NCBI GenBank assembly: GCA_016932385.1
Contig: JAFGCY010000065.1
Span: 1-64,000, forward strand
Direction: 5' to 3'
Origin: a bacterium
Lineage (GTDB): Bacteria > 4484-113 > JAFGCY01
DNA length: 64,000 nt
Shown one piece after another: positions 10,551 to 20,119 of this stretch. Made by a program: the position numbers and the translations under genes. How positions within the stretch are numbered: position 1 is the stretch's first letter; every line of letters starts with the position of its first letter. The notes beneath the pieces were generated by a model. The model saw only the letters and a list, made by a program, of their open reading frames with translations, made no database searches and was not told the DNA's origin.

Positions 10551-11513
10551 CTACCCCACCGTCATTGCCAGGTCGTACAGCTCTTTGTCGATGGTCCGGC
10601 AGCTGCCGGTGGCCTCCGTAAGAGGTATTTCGGCCAATTCGCCCTTAGCTTCACCGATCATCATGGCGGTTCTACCAGCCTGCAGCGCCTGCACCGCCCT
10701 TTGTCCCATGCGCGTGGCCAGCACGCGATCCAGCGTGGTGGGCGTACCGCCGCGCTGGATGTGGCCCGGAATGCAGGCACGGACTTCCAACTCGCCGTCC
10801 AGGTTGGCCTGCAGCCACGACACCAGGTCCGTGGCCCGTCCGGCGCCTTCGGCGATCACGACCAAGTGGAACGTCCGGCCCTCGGTCATGCGGCGCGTGA
10901 TCGTTTGGCAGATCGCCTCGTGCTCCCAGGGGATCTCCGGCAGCAGGATCACATCCGCGCCGCCGGCCAGTCCGCCGAACAGCGCCAGCCAGCCGCTGTG
11001 CCGGCCCATCGCCTCGACGACGAACGTGCGGTGATGGGACTCCGCGGTGTCCCGCAGGCGCTCGATTACCCAGGACAGCGTGTCGCAGGCGGTGTCGAAG
11101 CCGATCGTGCGCTCGGTGCCGGGGATGTCGTTGTCGATCGTGCCCGGCAGGCCGATCACCTTGATGCCGTGTTCCGCGATCTTCAGCGCGCCGCGGAAGC
11201 TACCGTCCCCGCCGATCACGACCAGGCCGTCGATCTCGCGGCGCTCCAGGATCTGCGCCGCGGCTTCCGGCCCATGCGGCTCCAGCATCTCCGGGCAGCG
11301 CGCGCATTCCAGCCGGCTGCCGCCGGAGTACATCAGCCCCGAGACAGAGTAGTTGTCCATCTCCTCGAAGCGTCCTTCCAGCAGGCCCTCGTAGCCGCGG
11401 CGGATGCCGTACATCCGCAGGCCCGCGACCAATCCGCAACGCACGACAGCGCGCACCGCCGCGTTCATTCCCGGCGCGTCGCCGCCGCTCGTCAGCACCG
11501 CGATCTTTTTCAT
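10551..11513 (-). CDS. pfkA: ATP-dependent 6-phosphofructokinase
   Basis: KIAVLTSGGDAPGMNAAVRAVVR...GGDGSFRGA...PGTIDNDIPGTE...FDTA...EAMGRHSGWLA. Confidence 0.95.
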   Translation of the reverse strand: MKKIAVLTSGGDAPGMNAAVRAVVRCGLVAGLRMYGIRRGYEGLLEGRFEEMDNYSVSGLMYSGGSRLECARCPEMLEPHGPEAAAQILERREIDGLVVIGGDGSFRGALKIAEHGIKVIGLPGTIDNDIPGTERTIGFDTACDTLSWVIERLRDTAESHHRTFVVEAMGRHSGWLALFGGLAGGADVILLPEIPWEHEAICQTITRRMTEGRTFHLVVIAEGAGRATDLVSWLQANLDGELEVRACIPGHIQRGGTPTTLDRVLATRMGQRAVQALQAGRTAMMIGEAKGELAEIPLTEATGSCRTIDKELYDLAMTVG

Positions 11514-11519
11514 GGGGCG

Positions 11520-11525
11520 ATTATA
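11520..11525 (-). promoter_or_regulatory. -10 element TATAAT six nt upstream of the pfkA start (leaderless candidate)
   Basis: minus-strand TATAAT-CGCCCC-ATG. Confidence 0.6.
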
Positions 11526-11539
11526 GCGGTTTGGCGCGG

Positions 11540-12292
11540 TTATTGAGAATCAGCCGGCCGGTGGCCGATCACCGCCATGCGGAAGGAGTCGTAGGTGAGT
11601 TCGTCACCGGTGGGCGCGGCGACGGCCCGGACAGCGGTGAATCCCGCCTGGACAAACAACCGGACCAGCGTGTCCGCGGTTGGCATGTACAGCTCGATCA
11701 CGATCTCGTGGCGCTTGGTACCTTGGATATATGTACGCCGGTTGATCGAGCGCCCCGTAGTGAAGTCAAACGAGTTTTCCTCCAGCAGGAGCGCGTCGTC
11801 GATCTGGCGCCAGTTCTTCGGCGACCAGCGCCGCATCAGCGCGTCGCGATGGATGAACTCCAGCAGGAAGCGGCCGTCCGGCTTAAGCGCGCGGCAGACG
11901 CGGCGGAGAATATCGAGGTTCGTCTCGTCGTCCCAATAGCCCCAGGCGGTGAAGTAGTTATAGGCGGCATCGAATTCGCCGTCGTAATCCAATTCGCGCA
12001 TATCGCTCAGGACAAACTCGGCGTTCTCCAGACCCAGTCCCTGGGACCAGTTGGTGGCGTAATCGATATACGCCCGGGTGCGGTCGACGCCCAACAGGCT
12101 ACCGACTTTCGGCGCGATGCACATGGCGTGCCGGCCGTGCCCGCAGGCTAGATCAAGCACGCGATCGAGGCGTTCCAGGCCCAACTCGCCGATGATGAAC
12201 GCCGCCTCGCGTTCGTTGCGTTCGCTGTCTTCGGCCAGTTCCAGGCTGTGGCCCGCGTAGGGGCCGTCGAACAGGTCTTCCACCCAGCCCAT
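11540..12292 (-). CDS. class I SAM-dependent methyltransferase
   Basis: VLDLACGHGRHAMCIA motif I; SD GGAGG. Confidence 0.85.
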   Translation of the reverse strand: MGWVEDLFDGPYAGHSLELAEDSERNEREAAFIIGELGLERLDRVLDLACGHGRHAMCIAPKVGSLLGVDRTRAYIDYATNWSQGLGLENAEFVLSDMRELDYDGEFDAAYNYFTAWGYWDDETNLDILRRVCRALKPDGRFLLEFIHRDALMRRWSPKNWRQIDDALLLEENSFDFTTGRSINRRTYIQGTKRHEIVIELYMPTADTLVRLFVQAGFTAVRAVAAPTGDELTYDSFRMAVIGHRPADSQ

Positions 12293-12334
12293 CAGTACCT
12301 CCGGCGATTCTCCCGCTGAGTTACGCCACTAGCT

Positions 12335-12355
12335 TACAGCACGTCCGGCGCCGGC
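12335..12355. repeat. possible remnant duplicate of the scpA 3' end
   Basis: TACAGCACGTCC + GGCGCCGGC matches scpA 3' end (14356-14382) with a 6-nt gap. Confidence 0.4.
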
Positions 12356-12552
12356 CGATCACGGCCTAGTATGACTCTAACATTATGAGTATGCGAGCAC
12401 GACAGTATCCGTGATGCCACAACGGAGCGGCTTAATGCTGGATAGCATCGGCGGGGCTCCCGATGGTAATGATGCTGATAATTACAAGTTTGCAGCAGCA
12501 GCTTGCGAGGCTAGCGGGAGACCTGTAGATCAGATTCAAGCCCTCTTGACCA

Positions 12553-12582
12553 TGTCAGAAAAATAGGGTATTTTTTCTGACA
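12553..12582. promoter_or_regulatory. perfect 11-bp inverted repeat (TGTCAGAAAAA-N8-TTTTTCTGACA) overlapping the TA promoter; candidate operator
   Basis: Read directly; TTGACC (12546) and TATTTT (12569) spaced 17 nt overlap it. Confidence 0.75.
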
Positions 12583-12595
12583 GGAGAATTAGGCT

Positions 12596-13210
12596 ATGAG
12601 TGCCACAAACGTAGTACAGAAGGTGATTAGCAAGATATACGGTCGCGGAAGGGGTTGGGCATTCTCGCAAAAGGATCTCACCACCCAGGGAAACAGAGAT
12701 GCGGTAGACCAAGCTCTGCATCGACTACACAAAAGAGGCCTGATAAGACGAGTTCTGCGTGGCATCTACGACTATCCTCGCTACAGCAAAGTCCTGGATA
12801 CTCAGCTGAGTCCTGATATCGACCAGGTGGCTCACGCGCTTGCCAGGAAGTTTAGGTGGGACATACAGCCTTCGGGGCCAACTGCCATGAACATCTTAGG
12901 CCTGTCCACCCAGGTGCCGGGCCGCTATGTCTACCATTCCAATGGACCAGACCGAAGCTACCAGATCTACTCCACAAAACTGGAGTTCAAGAACACTGCG
13001 CTTAAAGAAACAGGCTTTAAGCACGAGGAAAGCGCTTTGCTGGTCATGGCGCTCAAATCGCTGGGGGAAAGCCGGATTGACAGCGAGGTCATTACCAAGA
13101 TAAGGAACTGGCTTGATCCTGGCATGTGCTCCAAGGTGCTGAAAGATACAAGAACTGTTACTGGCTGGGTTTACGAAGCTATCCGCAAAGTCTGTTCGGG
13201 GGCTTCATGA
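12596..13210 (+). CDS. AbiEi/DUF6088-like antitoxin of a nucleotidyltransferase TA pair
   Basis: N-terminal winged-helix-like region (GWAFSQKDL...LHRLHKRGLIRRVLRGIYDYP) and coupling (ATGA overlap) to an AbiEii-type gene. Confidence 0.8.
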   Translation: MSATNVVQKVISKIYGRGRGWAFSQKDLTTQGNRDAVDQALHRLHKRGLIRRVLRGIYDYPRYSKVLDTQLSPDIDQVAHALARKFRWDIQPSGPTAMNILGLSTQVPGRYVYHSNGPDRSYQIYSTKLEFKNTALKETGFKHEESALLVMALKSLGESRIDSEVITKIRNWLDPGMCSKVLKDTRTVTGWVYEAIRKVCSGAS

Positions 13211-14226
13211 TGGAGCGTATAGCCACAGTAAGTCCTGCTGCTCGAGCTGACCTATTTCAGGAAACTGCCGCGCGCCGCGGCATGAATCCTGCAGTAATAG
13301 AAAAGGACTTCTGGGTTTGCTGGGCCTTGCGCCGGCTGTTTTCTTCGCAAGACCTGGCAAGCAAGTTCCTTTTTAAAGGCGGCACCACGCTTTCCAAGAT
13401 CTTCAGGCTGATTGATCGCTTCTCAGAGGATGTCGATCTGGTGCTGAAGCTGGAGGATGTGACTGAACGGGATCTTGTGGATGGCCGCTCTCGAAAAAAA
13501 CAGAAGGAGTTCCTCGAGCAAATCCGCGCCGATGCCACAAGCTACATCCGCGATGCTGTTTTTCCTGTGCTGGTGGATCTAACAAAGGACTTGTGCACGG
13601 TGACGCGGGGGGATGAAACAGAACCACGCGTGCTCTACCTGGAGTACCCTCCAGCGTTTCGAGAGAGATACGTCTTGCCAAGAATCAAGTTGGAAATTGG
13701 ACCTGTAGCTTTATGGACGCCCAACGCCGAGTACACGATGCTTCCGTATGCCGCTGAGGAGTTCCCCGGGCAGTTTGCTGATGCCACCTGCCGTGTGCTT
13801 GCCGTAAATGCCGAGCGCACGTTTTGGGAGAAGGCCACAATTCTCCATGCCCAGGCGCATCTTCCTGATGATAAGACACTACAGGCAAGGTACTCTCGAC
13901 ACTACTACGACCTTGCTCAGATGGCTGGTACCGAGATCGGCCGACGAGCCGTCGGGGATCTTGAGCTGCTGAGTACAGTGGTGGAGTTCAAAGAGAAGTG
14001 CTTCCACAGCGGCTGGGCCAGTTATGCGACAGCCCGCCCTGGCAGCTTCAGGTTGCTGCCGGGCTTGAGAGTGGAGCGAGAGCTCAGACGGGATTATGGC
14101 GAGATGCAGGTGATGATCTACGGGAATTCCCCAACTTTCGATGAAATACTTGGTAAGCTGGAAACGCTGGAGCGGGTGATCAATGAAGTGGACGCCGGAA
14201 AGCTGGAACCCCGTCGCCGGATCTGA
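13207..14226 (+). CDS. AbiEii-type nucleotidyltransferase toxin
   Basis: IEKDFWVCWALRRLF; FKGGTTLSKIFRLIDRFSEDVDL (GG-T/S...D-x-D motif); start overlaps the antitoxin stop. Confidence 0.85.
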   Translation: MMERIATVSPAARADLFQETAARRGMNPAVIEKDFWVCWALRRLFSSQDLASKFLFKGGTTLSKIFRLIDRFSEDVDLVLKLEDVTERDLVDGRSRKKQKEFLEQIRADATSYIRDAVFPVLVDLTKDLCTVTRGDETEPRVLYLEYPPAFRERYVLPRIKLEIGPVALWTPNAEYTMLPYAAEEFPGQFADATCRVLAVNAERTFWEKATILHAQAHLPDDKTLQARYSRHYYDLAQMAGTEIGRRAVGDLELLSTVVEFKEKCFHSGWASYATARPGSFRLLPGLRVERELRRDYGEMQVMIYGNSPTFDEILGKLETLERVINEVDAGKLEPRRRI

Positions 14227-14354
14227 ATCAAGCGGCAGAACGGATGGAACCCGCCTGAGTAACGCGAATTCCTGTTATGCTCATGGCGTCCACATCTGCC
14301 GGTCGTCGGTGAGGGTATAGTCGCCGCCTATCCCACGCGCGGACGCAGTCGATC

Positions 14355-15089
14355 CTACAGCACGTCCGCCGTCGGCGCCGGCAGAATCTGGATACCCTCG
14401 GAGCCGGTCTCGAACAACAGCTCCTCTTCTTTAATCAAGTCCAGGAGCGCGATGAACGTGACGATCAGCGCGTAGATATCTTCCTGCTCCAGCAGGATGG
14501 ACTTCAGCGATGCCGGCCCGGACTTGGTCCGGCCGCGCAGCCAGTCGCGTGCCTCGTCGAGGTCGTAGTCTTCCTTGAAGATCGTGATTTGCTGGAAGCG
14601 CGGCCGGCTGAGCACTTCCTGGAAGCTGACCATCAGGTCGTAGACGCTCAGGCTGTCCATCGTGTAGACGATCTCGGCCTCGAGTTTCTCCAGCACCTGG
14701 CGCGGCCAGTGCCGGCCGGTCTGTTCGTAGCGCGCGGACAGCTCGTTGGTCACGTCCTGGATACTCTGGTAGGCCGCCAGTTGCCTAGCCAGCAACTCGC
14801 GCGGATCCTCCGGCGGCTCCTGGCCATCCTCGTCATCAGCTTTGTCCGACTCGTGCTGGGGGAGCAGCAGGCGGCTCTTCAATTCGATCAGCGTGGCGGC
14901 CATCGCCAGGAAGTGGTAAGCGCCGGCCAGGTCGCGCACGCCCTCGGCCTCGATGACCTGCACGTACTGGTCGGTAATATGCGCCACGTCGAGATCGAAG
15001 ATGTCCATCTCGTTGACGCGCACCAGGTGCAACAGCAGGTCAAGCGGCCCGGTGAATTGCTCCAAGCTGACGTGATAGATGCCCACGGG
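14355..15089 (-). CDS. scpA: segregation and condensation protein A
   Basis: LEQFTGPLDLLLHLVRVNEMDIFDLDVAHITDQY; the GTG at 15089 fits the family N-terminus better than the 15104 start. Confidence 0.9.
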   Translation of the reverse strand, partial: PVGIYHVSLEQFTGPLDLLLHLVRVNEMDIFDLDVAHITDQYVQVIEAEGVRDLAGAYHFLAMAATLIELKSRLLLPQHESDKADDEDGQEPPEDPRELLARQLAAYQSIQDVTNELSARYEQTGRHWPRQVLEKLEAEIVYTMDSLSVYDLMVSFQEVLSRPRFQQITIFKEDYDLDEARDWLRGRTKSGPASLKSILLEQEDIYALIVTFIALLDLIKEEELLFETGSEGIQILPAPTADVL

Positions 15090-15142
15090 CCAATGATTGT
15101 ACACTTACGCGGACCGTTGGCCCAACTGCTGGAAGCAGTCTC

Positions 15143-15811
15143 TTACCGGAAGATCGGGCTGAACAGCCAATTGACGAAATCGGGGCCGAAGCCCAGGCTG
15201 ATTACGTTGAAGGTGATATACACGAAGAAGTTGATGATGATCGACAGCAGGCCGAACCACATCAGGGCCAGCACGATCAGGATGCCGTACTGCCCGAACT
15301 GGCGGAATTTATCGCGCTGGTTCCAGGGCAGCATCATCTCCATCACGTGTCCGCCGTCCAGCGGCGGCAACGGCAGCAGGTTGAACACCATCAGCACGAC
15401 ATTGATGAGCACGAAGACCGCCAGGAACAGCTGGCCGAACGTGCCCAAACTGATGTTGCCCTTGTACAACAAGTAACCGATGGCCACGGCCAGCATGGCC
15501 TGGCAGAGGTTCATCGCCGGTCCGGCGATCGCGACCAGGATCCGGCCCATCTTGTAATCGCGGTAGTACGCCGGATTCGTCTGCACCGGCTTGCCCCAGC
15601 CGAAGCCGAAGCCCATCAGCATCGTGATGAAAATAAAGATCGTGCCCATCGGATCCATGTGGGCGATCGGGTTGAGTGTCAGCCGGCCCTGCAGCTTCGG
15701 CGTCGGGTCCCCCATTTTCGTAGCCATCGCGGCGTGGCCGAACTCGTGCAATGATAAAGCGATCACGATCGCCGGAAACGCCGCCGCAATGTAAATAATG
15801 TTGAAGTGCAT
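15143..15811 (-). CDS. site-2 protease family (M50) zinc metalloprotease
   Basis: ALSLHEFGHA (HExxH-like HEFGH) and LLPLPPLDGGHV motifs. Confidence 0.9.
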   Translation of the reverse strand: MHFNIIYIAAAFPAIVIALSLHEFGHAAMATKMGDPTPKLQGRLTLNPIAHMDPMGTIFIFITMLMGFGFGWGKPVQTNPAYYRDYKMGRILVAIAGPAMNLCQAMLAVAIGYLLYKGNISLGTFGQLFLAVFVLINVVLMVFNLLPLPPLDGGHVMEMMLPWNQRDKFRQFGQYGILIVLALMWFGLLSIIINFFVYITFNVISLGFGPDFVNWLFSPIFR

Positions 15812-15814
15812 ATG

Positions 15815-17311
15815 CTATTCCTCATCCCCGCTGTCGTCCGGCTCGTCGGCGGTCTCGGGTGCTGGCTCCTCGTCACCGTCGTCGCTGTCGTCGCCGTCCT
15901 CCGGTTCATCCGTTTCGACCGGCTGGCCGTTGCCGGCGGTGGCATGCTCGGTGATCAGCTCCGCCGCCTGCTGCCGTTCTTCCTCGACACTAGTAATAAT
16001 CCCGTCGAGGCGCAGATATCGTAGCGTGTCGCGGATCTGGCCGACCAACGGTCCCGGACGCAGGCCCAGCGCCAGGAGTTCATGCCCGTCCAGCTCGGAG
16101 CGCACCAGGGAGTATTCCTCGAGCCAGCGCTTGAGCTGGCGGCGCGCGCCCACCTGGTGCTGACTCGCCGGTTGCAGGACAAACATCGCCAGGGCGATCG
16201 CCTGGCGCGCGTATTTCTCCAGGCGTTCGCAAACTTTACTCGGCGGCAGGTCCTCGTCCAGCTGGCGGACCTCCAGGCGGATGATGCGTTGCGCCTGAAG
16301 CAGCCACTCGCGCGGGCGCTTGTCCAGCCCGACACGCTCGCTGACGGCGGCCAACCGCTCCGGCGGTACGCAGAGGAGCACCCACGCCAGGCGCACGAAC
16401 CAGCGGCTGAACTGCGCCTGCTGCATCAGCTCTGGCTGGTTGTTGATCGCGATGTCCAGCGCCTGGGCGTTTTCCAACTCCCAGTAGCCGCTGACCCCGC
16501 CCAGGCCGCTGCTGATCGAGTGCAGCAGACCGCTGACATCCAGCGCGGCCAGGATTTCGATCCAGCGGTCCTCGCGGCCGATACACTCGAGTTCATAACG
16601 GATGCGCTCGGCGGAGATGTGGTCCAGCACCATGTTGTCGATCGCCGCCTGGTACATCGCGCGCGTCGTCGGTTCCAGGTCGTAGTTCAGGCGCACGCTG
16701 TAGCGGATCGCCCGCATCAGCCGCGTCGGATCGTCGCTGAAACTCGCCGGATGCAGCACGCGCACCAGCCCGTCGACGATATCGCCGATGCCGCCGTGCG
16801 GGTCGAGCAGCAGTCCGTAGTTATCGCTGAGGTCGATCGCCAGCGCGTTGCAGGTGAAATCGCGGCGCGCCAGATCGGTAGCAAGGTCGATATCCAGCAG
16901 ATCGACCTCGGGCAGCTGGCCGGGTCCGGAGTAGGACTCCCGCCGGGCCGTGGTGATGTCTATCCGCAGTGGATCGCTGGTGATGAGGGTGGCCGTGTGG
17001 AACGCCTCGTTGATCGTCAGTTGGCCCGGCAGGCGCCGCGCCAGTTCATAAGCGAAAATTACGCCGGCGCCCTTCCCGCCGCGGCTCGGGCCGGCAACCA
17101 TGATGTCGAAATCGCGCAGCTCGCTGGCCAACTGGTCCGGATAGAGCTGGCCGTGTTGGATGCGGATCAGATCGCGGGCGATCCCGCCGGAGAGCGCCGC
17201 GCTCATGTCCAGTTCGCGCGCGACATCGCGGATCCGGTGGGGAATATGCCGTAGCGCCACCGGCAGCGCCGCTTCCAGCGATTCAGCCAGGTTGTGCGCT
17301 TCGTTTTGCAC
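15815..17311 (-). CDS. cca: CCA tRNA nucleotidyltransferase / poly(A) polymerase family
   Basis: LSGGIARDLI, DFDIMV, DFTCNALAIDL, DDPTRLMRAIRYSVRL; GTG start. Confidence 0.88.
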   Translation of the reverse strand: MQNEAHNLAESLEAALPVALRHIPHRIRDVARELDMSAALSGGIARDLIRIQHGQLYPDQLASELRDFDIMVAGPSRGGKGAGVIFAYELARRLPGQLTINEAFHTATLITSDPLRIDITTARRESYSGPGQLPEVDLLDIDLATDLARRDFTCNALAIDLSDNYGLLLDPHGGIGDIVDGLVRVLHPASFSDDPTRLMRAIRYSVRLNYDLEPTTRAMYQAAIDNMVLDHISAERIRYELECIGREDRWIEILAALDVSGLLHSISSGLGGVSGYWELENAQALDIAINNQPELMQQAQFSRWFVRLAWVLLCVPPERLAAVSERVGLDKRPREWLLQAQRIIRLEVRQLDEDLPPSKVCERLEKYARQAIALAMFVLQPASQHQVGARRQLKRWLEEYSLVRSELDGHELLALGLRPGPLVGQIRDTLRYLRLDGIITSVEEERQQAAELITEHATAGNGQPVETDEPEDGDDSDDGDEEPAPETADEPDDSGDEE

Positions 17312-17338
17312 TAAACCAGTATACAGATTTTCTCGATA

Positions 17339-17551
17339 CTACTCGTCCGCCGGCGCGTAAGGCACGAACAGGGCAAACAACAGGTAGATCAGGACCACGG
17401 CCAGGCCGGCGTAATGCAACACCGCCAGCAGGACGAAGCCCAGCCGGATCAGCACCGGATCCAAGCCGAGATGCGCTCCGATGCCGGCGCACAGTCCCAG
17501 CAGGATTCCTCCCTGGTCACGCCGGCGCCGGTAGAGCCGAGGTTTGTCCAC
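17339..17551 (-). CDS. PspC domain protein
   Basis: 70 aa; GGILLGLCAGIGAHLGLDPVLIRLGFVLL. Confidence 0.85.
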   Translation of the reverse strand: MDKPRLYRRRRDQGGILLGLCAGIGAHLGLDPVLIRLGFVLLAVLHYAGLAVVLIYLLFALFVPYAPADE

Positions 17552-17553
17552 GA

Positions 17554-18252
17554 TCAGATCTCCCGAATGTCCTCGCGGGGCAGAATGTACAGCGTCCGCT
17601 TGGGCTTCTTGCCGCGCGACTCGGTGGTCAGGTACGGGTGGTTGGAAAAGTAGTTATGGATGAACTTCCGTTCCTTGGGCAACAATCCCAGGATCGGCCG
17701 CTCGCGGTGGTCGCGCTCCACCTCCCGCACGACGCGCTTGATCAGCCCCTCCAGGTACGCTTGGCGCTTCTGGCGGTACTTGTCGACGTCCACGCACAGG
17801 GTTACCCAGCGCGGGAAGACGCGGCTGACGGTATGGTTGATCAGCATCTCCAGCGCGTCCAGCGTCTGGCCGTGCTGGCCGATAAACGTACCGCTGCGCC
17901 GCGTTTGAATAATGATGAAGAACTCGGTCACCGCCCGGTTGGACTTGACCTTGATGGCCGACCGGTCGTCGACCAGCTTGATCACCGGATAGGCCATGCT
18001 GTAGATCAGATCCAGCACGCCTGTTCGCGGATAGCCGTAGACCGTGAATGTACCGTCCTCTTCTTCGACTTCCTGGTAGTACAACTCCCGTCCCGTGCCC
18101 TGCTTGAACAGCTGCTGCTTCAAGTAGTCGACGTCGGTGCCGTTGATCGATAACATCTCCAGCCCCGGTGGCTGCCTGATTGGCCGAGGTTCCCTCACCT
18201 TTTCCTCGCCATCGGCAGTTTCTTCATCATTCCTCAGCACTTCGTCAGTCAT
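17554..18252 (-). CDS. jag: Jag/KhpB RNA-binding protein (KH + R3H)
   Basis: LIGQHGQTLDALEMLINHTV KH motif and R3H-like C-terminus; next to yidC. Confidence 0.88.
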   Translation of the reverse strand: MTDEVLRNDEETADGEEKVREPRPIRQPPGLEMLSINGTDVDYLKQQLFKQGTGRELYYQEVEEEDGTFTVYGYPRTGVLDLIYSMAYPVIKLVDDRSAIKVKSNRAVTEFFIIIQTRRSGTFIGQHGQTLDALEMLINHTVSRVFPRWVTLCVDVDKYRQKRQAYLEGLIKRVVREVERDHRERPILGLLPKERKFIHNYFSNHPYLTTESRGKKPKRTLYILPREDIREI

Positions 18253-19466
18253 CGCTTCCTTCTCTTTTTCCGGGGACGCGTGAGGTTGACGGCTGGATCC
18301 GTCTGGTCGTCGCTTACCTCGTCGGCGTCCTCCTGAGATGTCAGGGTTGCCTCGTCCGCATCCGCGTCGTCAATGTCATCCTCGTCCTCGGCTTCCACCG
18401 GTTCGATCGCCTTGGCCGGGCCCGGCCGGGGGGTTACGCCGGGTTGCTGGGGCGGGGCCGGAGGCTGGCGGATGAATTGCCGGAGCTCCCGGGCGTCAAG
18501 CGTGGTGCCGTTACCGCCCAGGTATTTGGGGATCAGCTGGTATTCCAGCATCATCAATATATTTTGGACGACGAAATACAACAGCGCGCCGGCGGAGAAG
18601 ATGAACGCGAAAATGATAATCACGAAGTTCATGATCCCCATCTGCTTTTGCATCTGCTGCGCCAGATCGGGTTCCTGCTTCTTCTCGTCGGCGTGCTTGC
18701 GCGTCTTCATCACTTCCTCGAATTCCTTGATGAACTCGGGATCGGGCGCGTTGACCTTGCGCATCACGCGCTGCATCAGCAGGCTGCTGGCCACGTAAAA
18801 GACAACCAGGATCAGCGCCGGCAGGTACCAGAAACTGCCGCCGAGCAGTGGAATGCTGTCGGGCAGGCGGATGATCTGGTGCATCAGGTCCAGCCTGGAC
18901 ACGGTCACGTCGATCAGGTCCGATAACTCCGGTCCCAGGCCGAAGCTGCGCCCGGAGGTCACGTTGACCGGGAACAGCAGTTGGATGCCCAGGAAGTCCT
19001 TGCCCGCGAAGGTCGGATCGTACAGCGCGCGGTAGACGCCGAACAGGATCGGCAGCTGGATCAGCATCGGCAGGCAACCGGCCAGCGGGTTGATCTTGAA
19101 CCGGCTGTAGAGCTCCATGGTCTTGGCGCTTTGGTCCTGCTTGTTGGGATAATGCCGCTGGATTTCCTTCATCACGGGCTGCAACTGCTGCATCATCCGC
19201 ATGCCGCGGATCTGGATCCGCGTCAGCGGCAGCAGGGCGATTCGCACCACCAGCGCCGTCAGCATGATCGCCAGCCCGTAATTGTGGATAAAGGTTCCGC
19301 ACCACGTGATCAGCCACAGGAAGATCTGGCCGAAGGCGCCGGTGATTCCGCCGTAGGCGCCGTAGTCCGGCGGCAGGCCGTTGGCGCCGCCGACCGCCCG
19401 GCCGATGGCCTCGTTGCTCTGCAACAGGATCAGCGCGATCGACGGATTGGTCAGCAGCAGGTTCAT
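18249..19466 (-). CDS. yidC: membrane protein insertase YidC
   Basis: NYGLAIMLTALVVRIALLPLT...GCLPMLIQLPILFGVYRAL...MGIMNFVIIIFAFIFSAGALLYFVVQNI. Confidence 0.95.
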   Translation of the reverse strand: MNLLLTNPSIALILLQSNEAIGRAVGGANGLPPDYGAYGGITGAFGQIFLWLITWCGTFIHNYGLAIMLTALVVRIALLPLTRIQIRGMRMMQQLQPVMKEIQRHYPNKQDQSAKTMELYSRFKINPLAGCLPMLIQLPILFGVYRALYDPTFAGKDFLGIQLLFPVNVTSGRSFGLGPELSDLIDVTVSRLDLMHQIIRLPDSIPLLGGSFWYLPALILVVFYVASSLLMQRVMRKVNAPDPEFIKEFEEVMKTRKHADEKKQEPDLAQQMQKQMGIMNFVIIIFAFIFSAGALLYFVVQNILMMLEYQLIPKYLGGNGTTLDARELRQFIRQPPAPPQQPGVTPRPGPAKAIEPVEAEDEDDIDDADADEATLTSQEDADEVSDDQTDPAVNLTRPRKKRRKR

Positions 19467-19759
19467 ATCAGCGGGTCATAACCTCCGGGATTGATCGGGT
19501 TGCAGCGCAGCACGCGCCAGACCGCCAGCCAGCCGCCGCGGACCGCGCCATAGCGCGTCACGGCGTCCAGCGCGTAGCGCGAGCAGGACGGCGTGAAGCG
19601 GCAGGTGGGCGGCGTCAAGCGCGACAATACCTTACGATGGAACATGATGATCGCCAGCAGCAGCAGTGTCGGCAGTCTGAGCGGATTGAGCCAGGCCGCG
19701 TTGAAACCTTGCCCCGGCTTGGGCTTGTCCTCGCGACTACTGGCGCACATCAAGCACAT
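19463..19759 (-). CDS. yidD: membrane protein insertion efficiency factor YidD
   Basis: CRFTPSCSRYALDAVTRYGAVRGGWLAVWRVLRCNPINPGGYDPL; internal start at 19645 also possible. Confidence 0.92.
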   Translation of the reverse strand: MCLMCASSREDKPKPGQGFNAAWLNPLRLPTLLLLAIIMFHRKVLSRLTPPTCRFTPSCSRYALDAVTRYGAVRGGWLAVWRVLRCNPINPGGYDPLI

Positions 19760-19768
19760 AATTATTTA

Positions 19769-20116
19769 TTACGTCATCGGGCTGTCAGCGAGCAGTTGGG
19801 CCTTGTCCAACACGCGGCGCAGGTGATACGCGAAATCGGCATAACAACGGGCGGCATCGCGCCCGCGGGCGATCAGGATCAGGTCGTAGCCGGGCAAAAG
19901 CGCTTGCTGCCACTGGCGCAGCAACTCGCGGCCCCAGCGGCGTACGCGATTGCGGACGACGGCGTTGCCGGTCGACGTTTTGGCCGCGACGGCATACCGG
20001 CACGCGTCCGAACCGTTGGCGGCCCAGTGCAGGACGACGCCGTCGGAACCGTGTGCCTGACCAACCGTGAACACACGATCAAAACATGCCCGACCGCGTA
20101 ACGTGTGTAAAGTCAC
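19769..20116 (-). CDS. rnpA: ribonuclease P protein component
   Basis: Position between rpmH and yidD; NAVVRNRVRRWGRELLR RnpA motif; GTG start. Confidence 0.9.
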   Translation of the reverse strand: MTLHTLRGRACFDRVFTVGQAHGSDGVVLHWAANGSDACRYAVAAKTSTGNAVVRNRVRRWGRELLRQWQQALLPGYDLILIARGRDAARCYADFAYHLRRVLDKAQLLADSPMT

Positions 20117-20119
20117 CGG

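Noticed and set aside
10260-11546. 428-aa plus-strand ORF
   Set aside because: Shadow of pfkA and flbD, which have clear family motifs.
16082-17254. 390-aa plus-strand ORF
   Set aside because: Shadow of cca.
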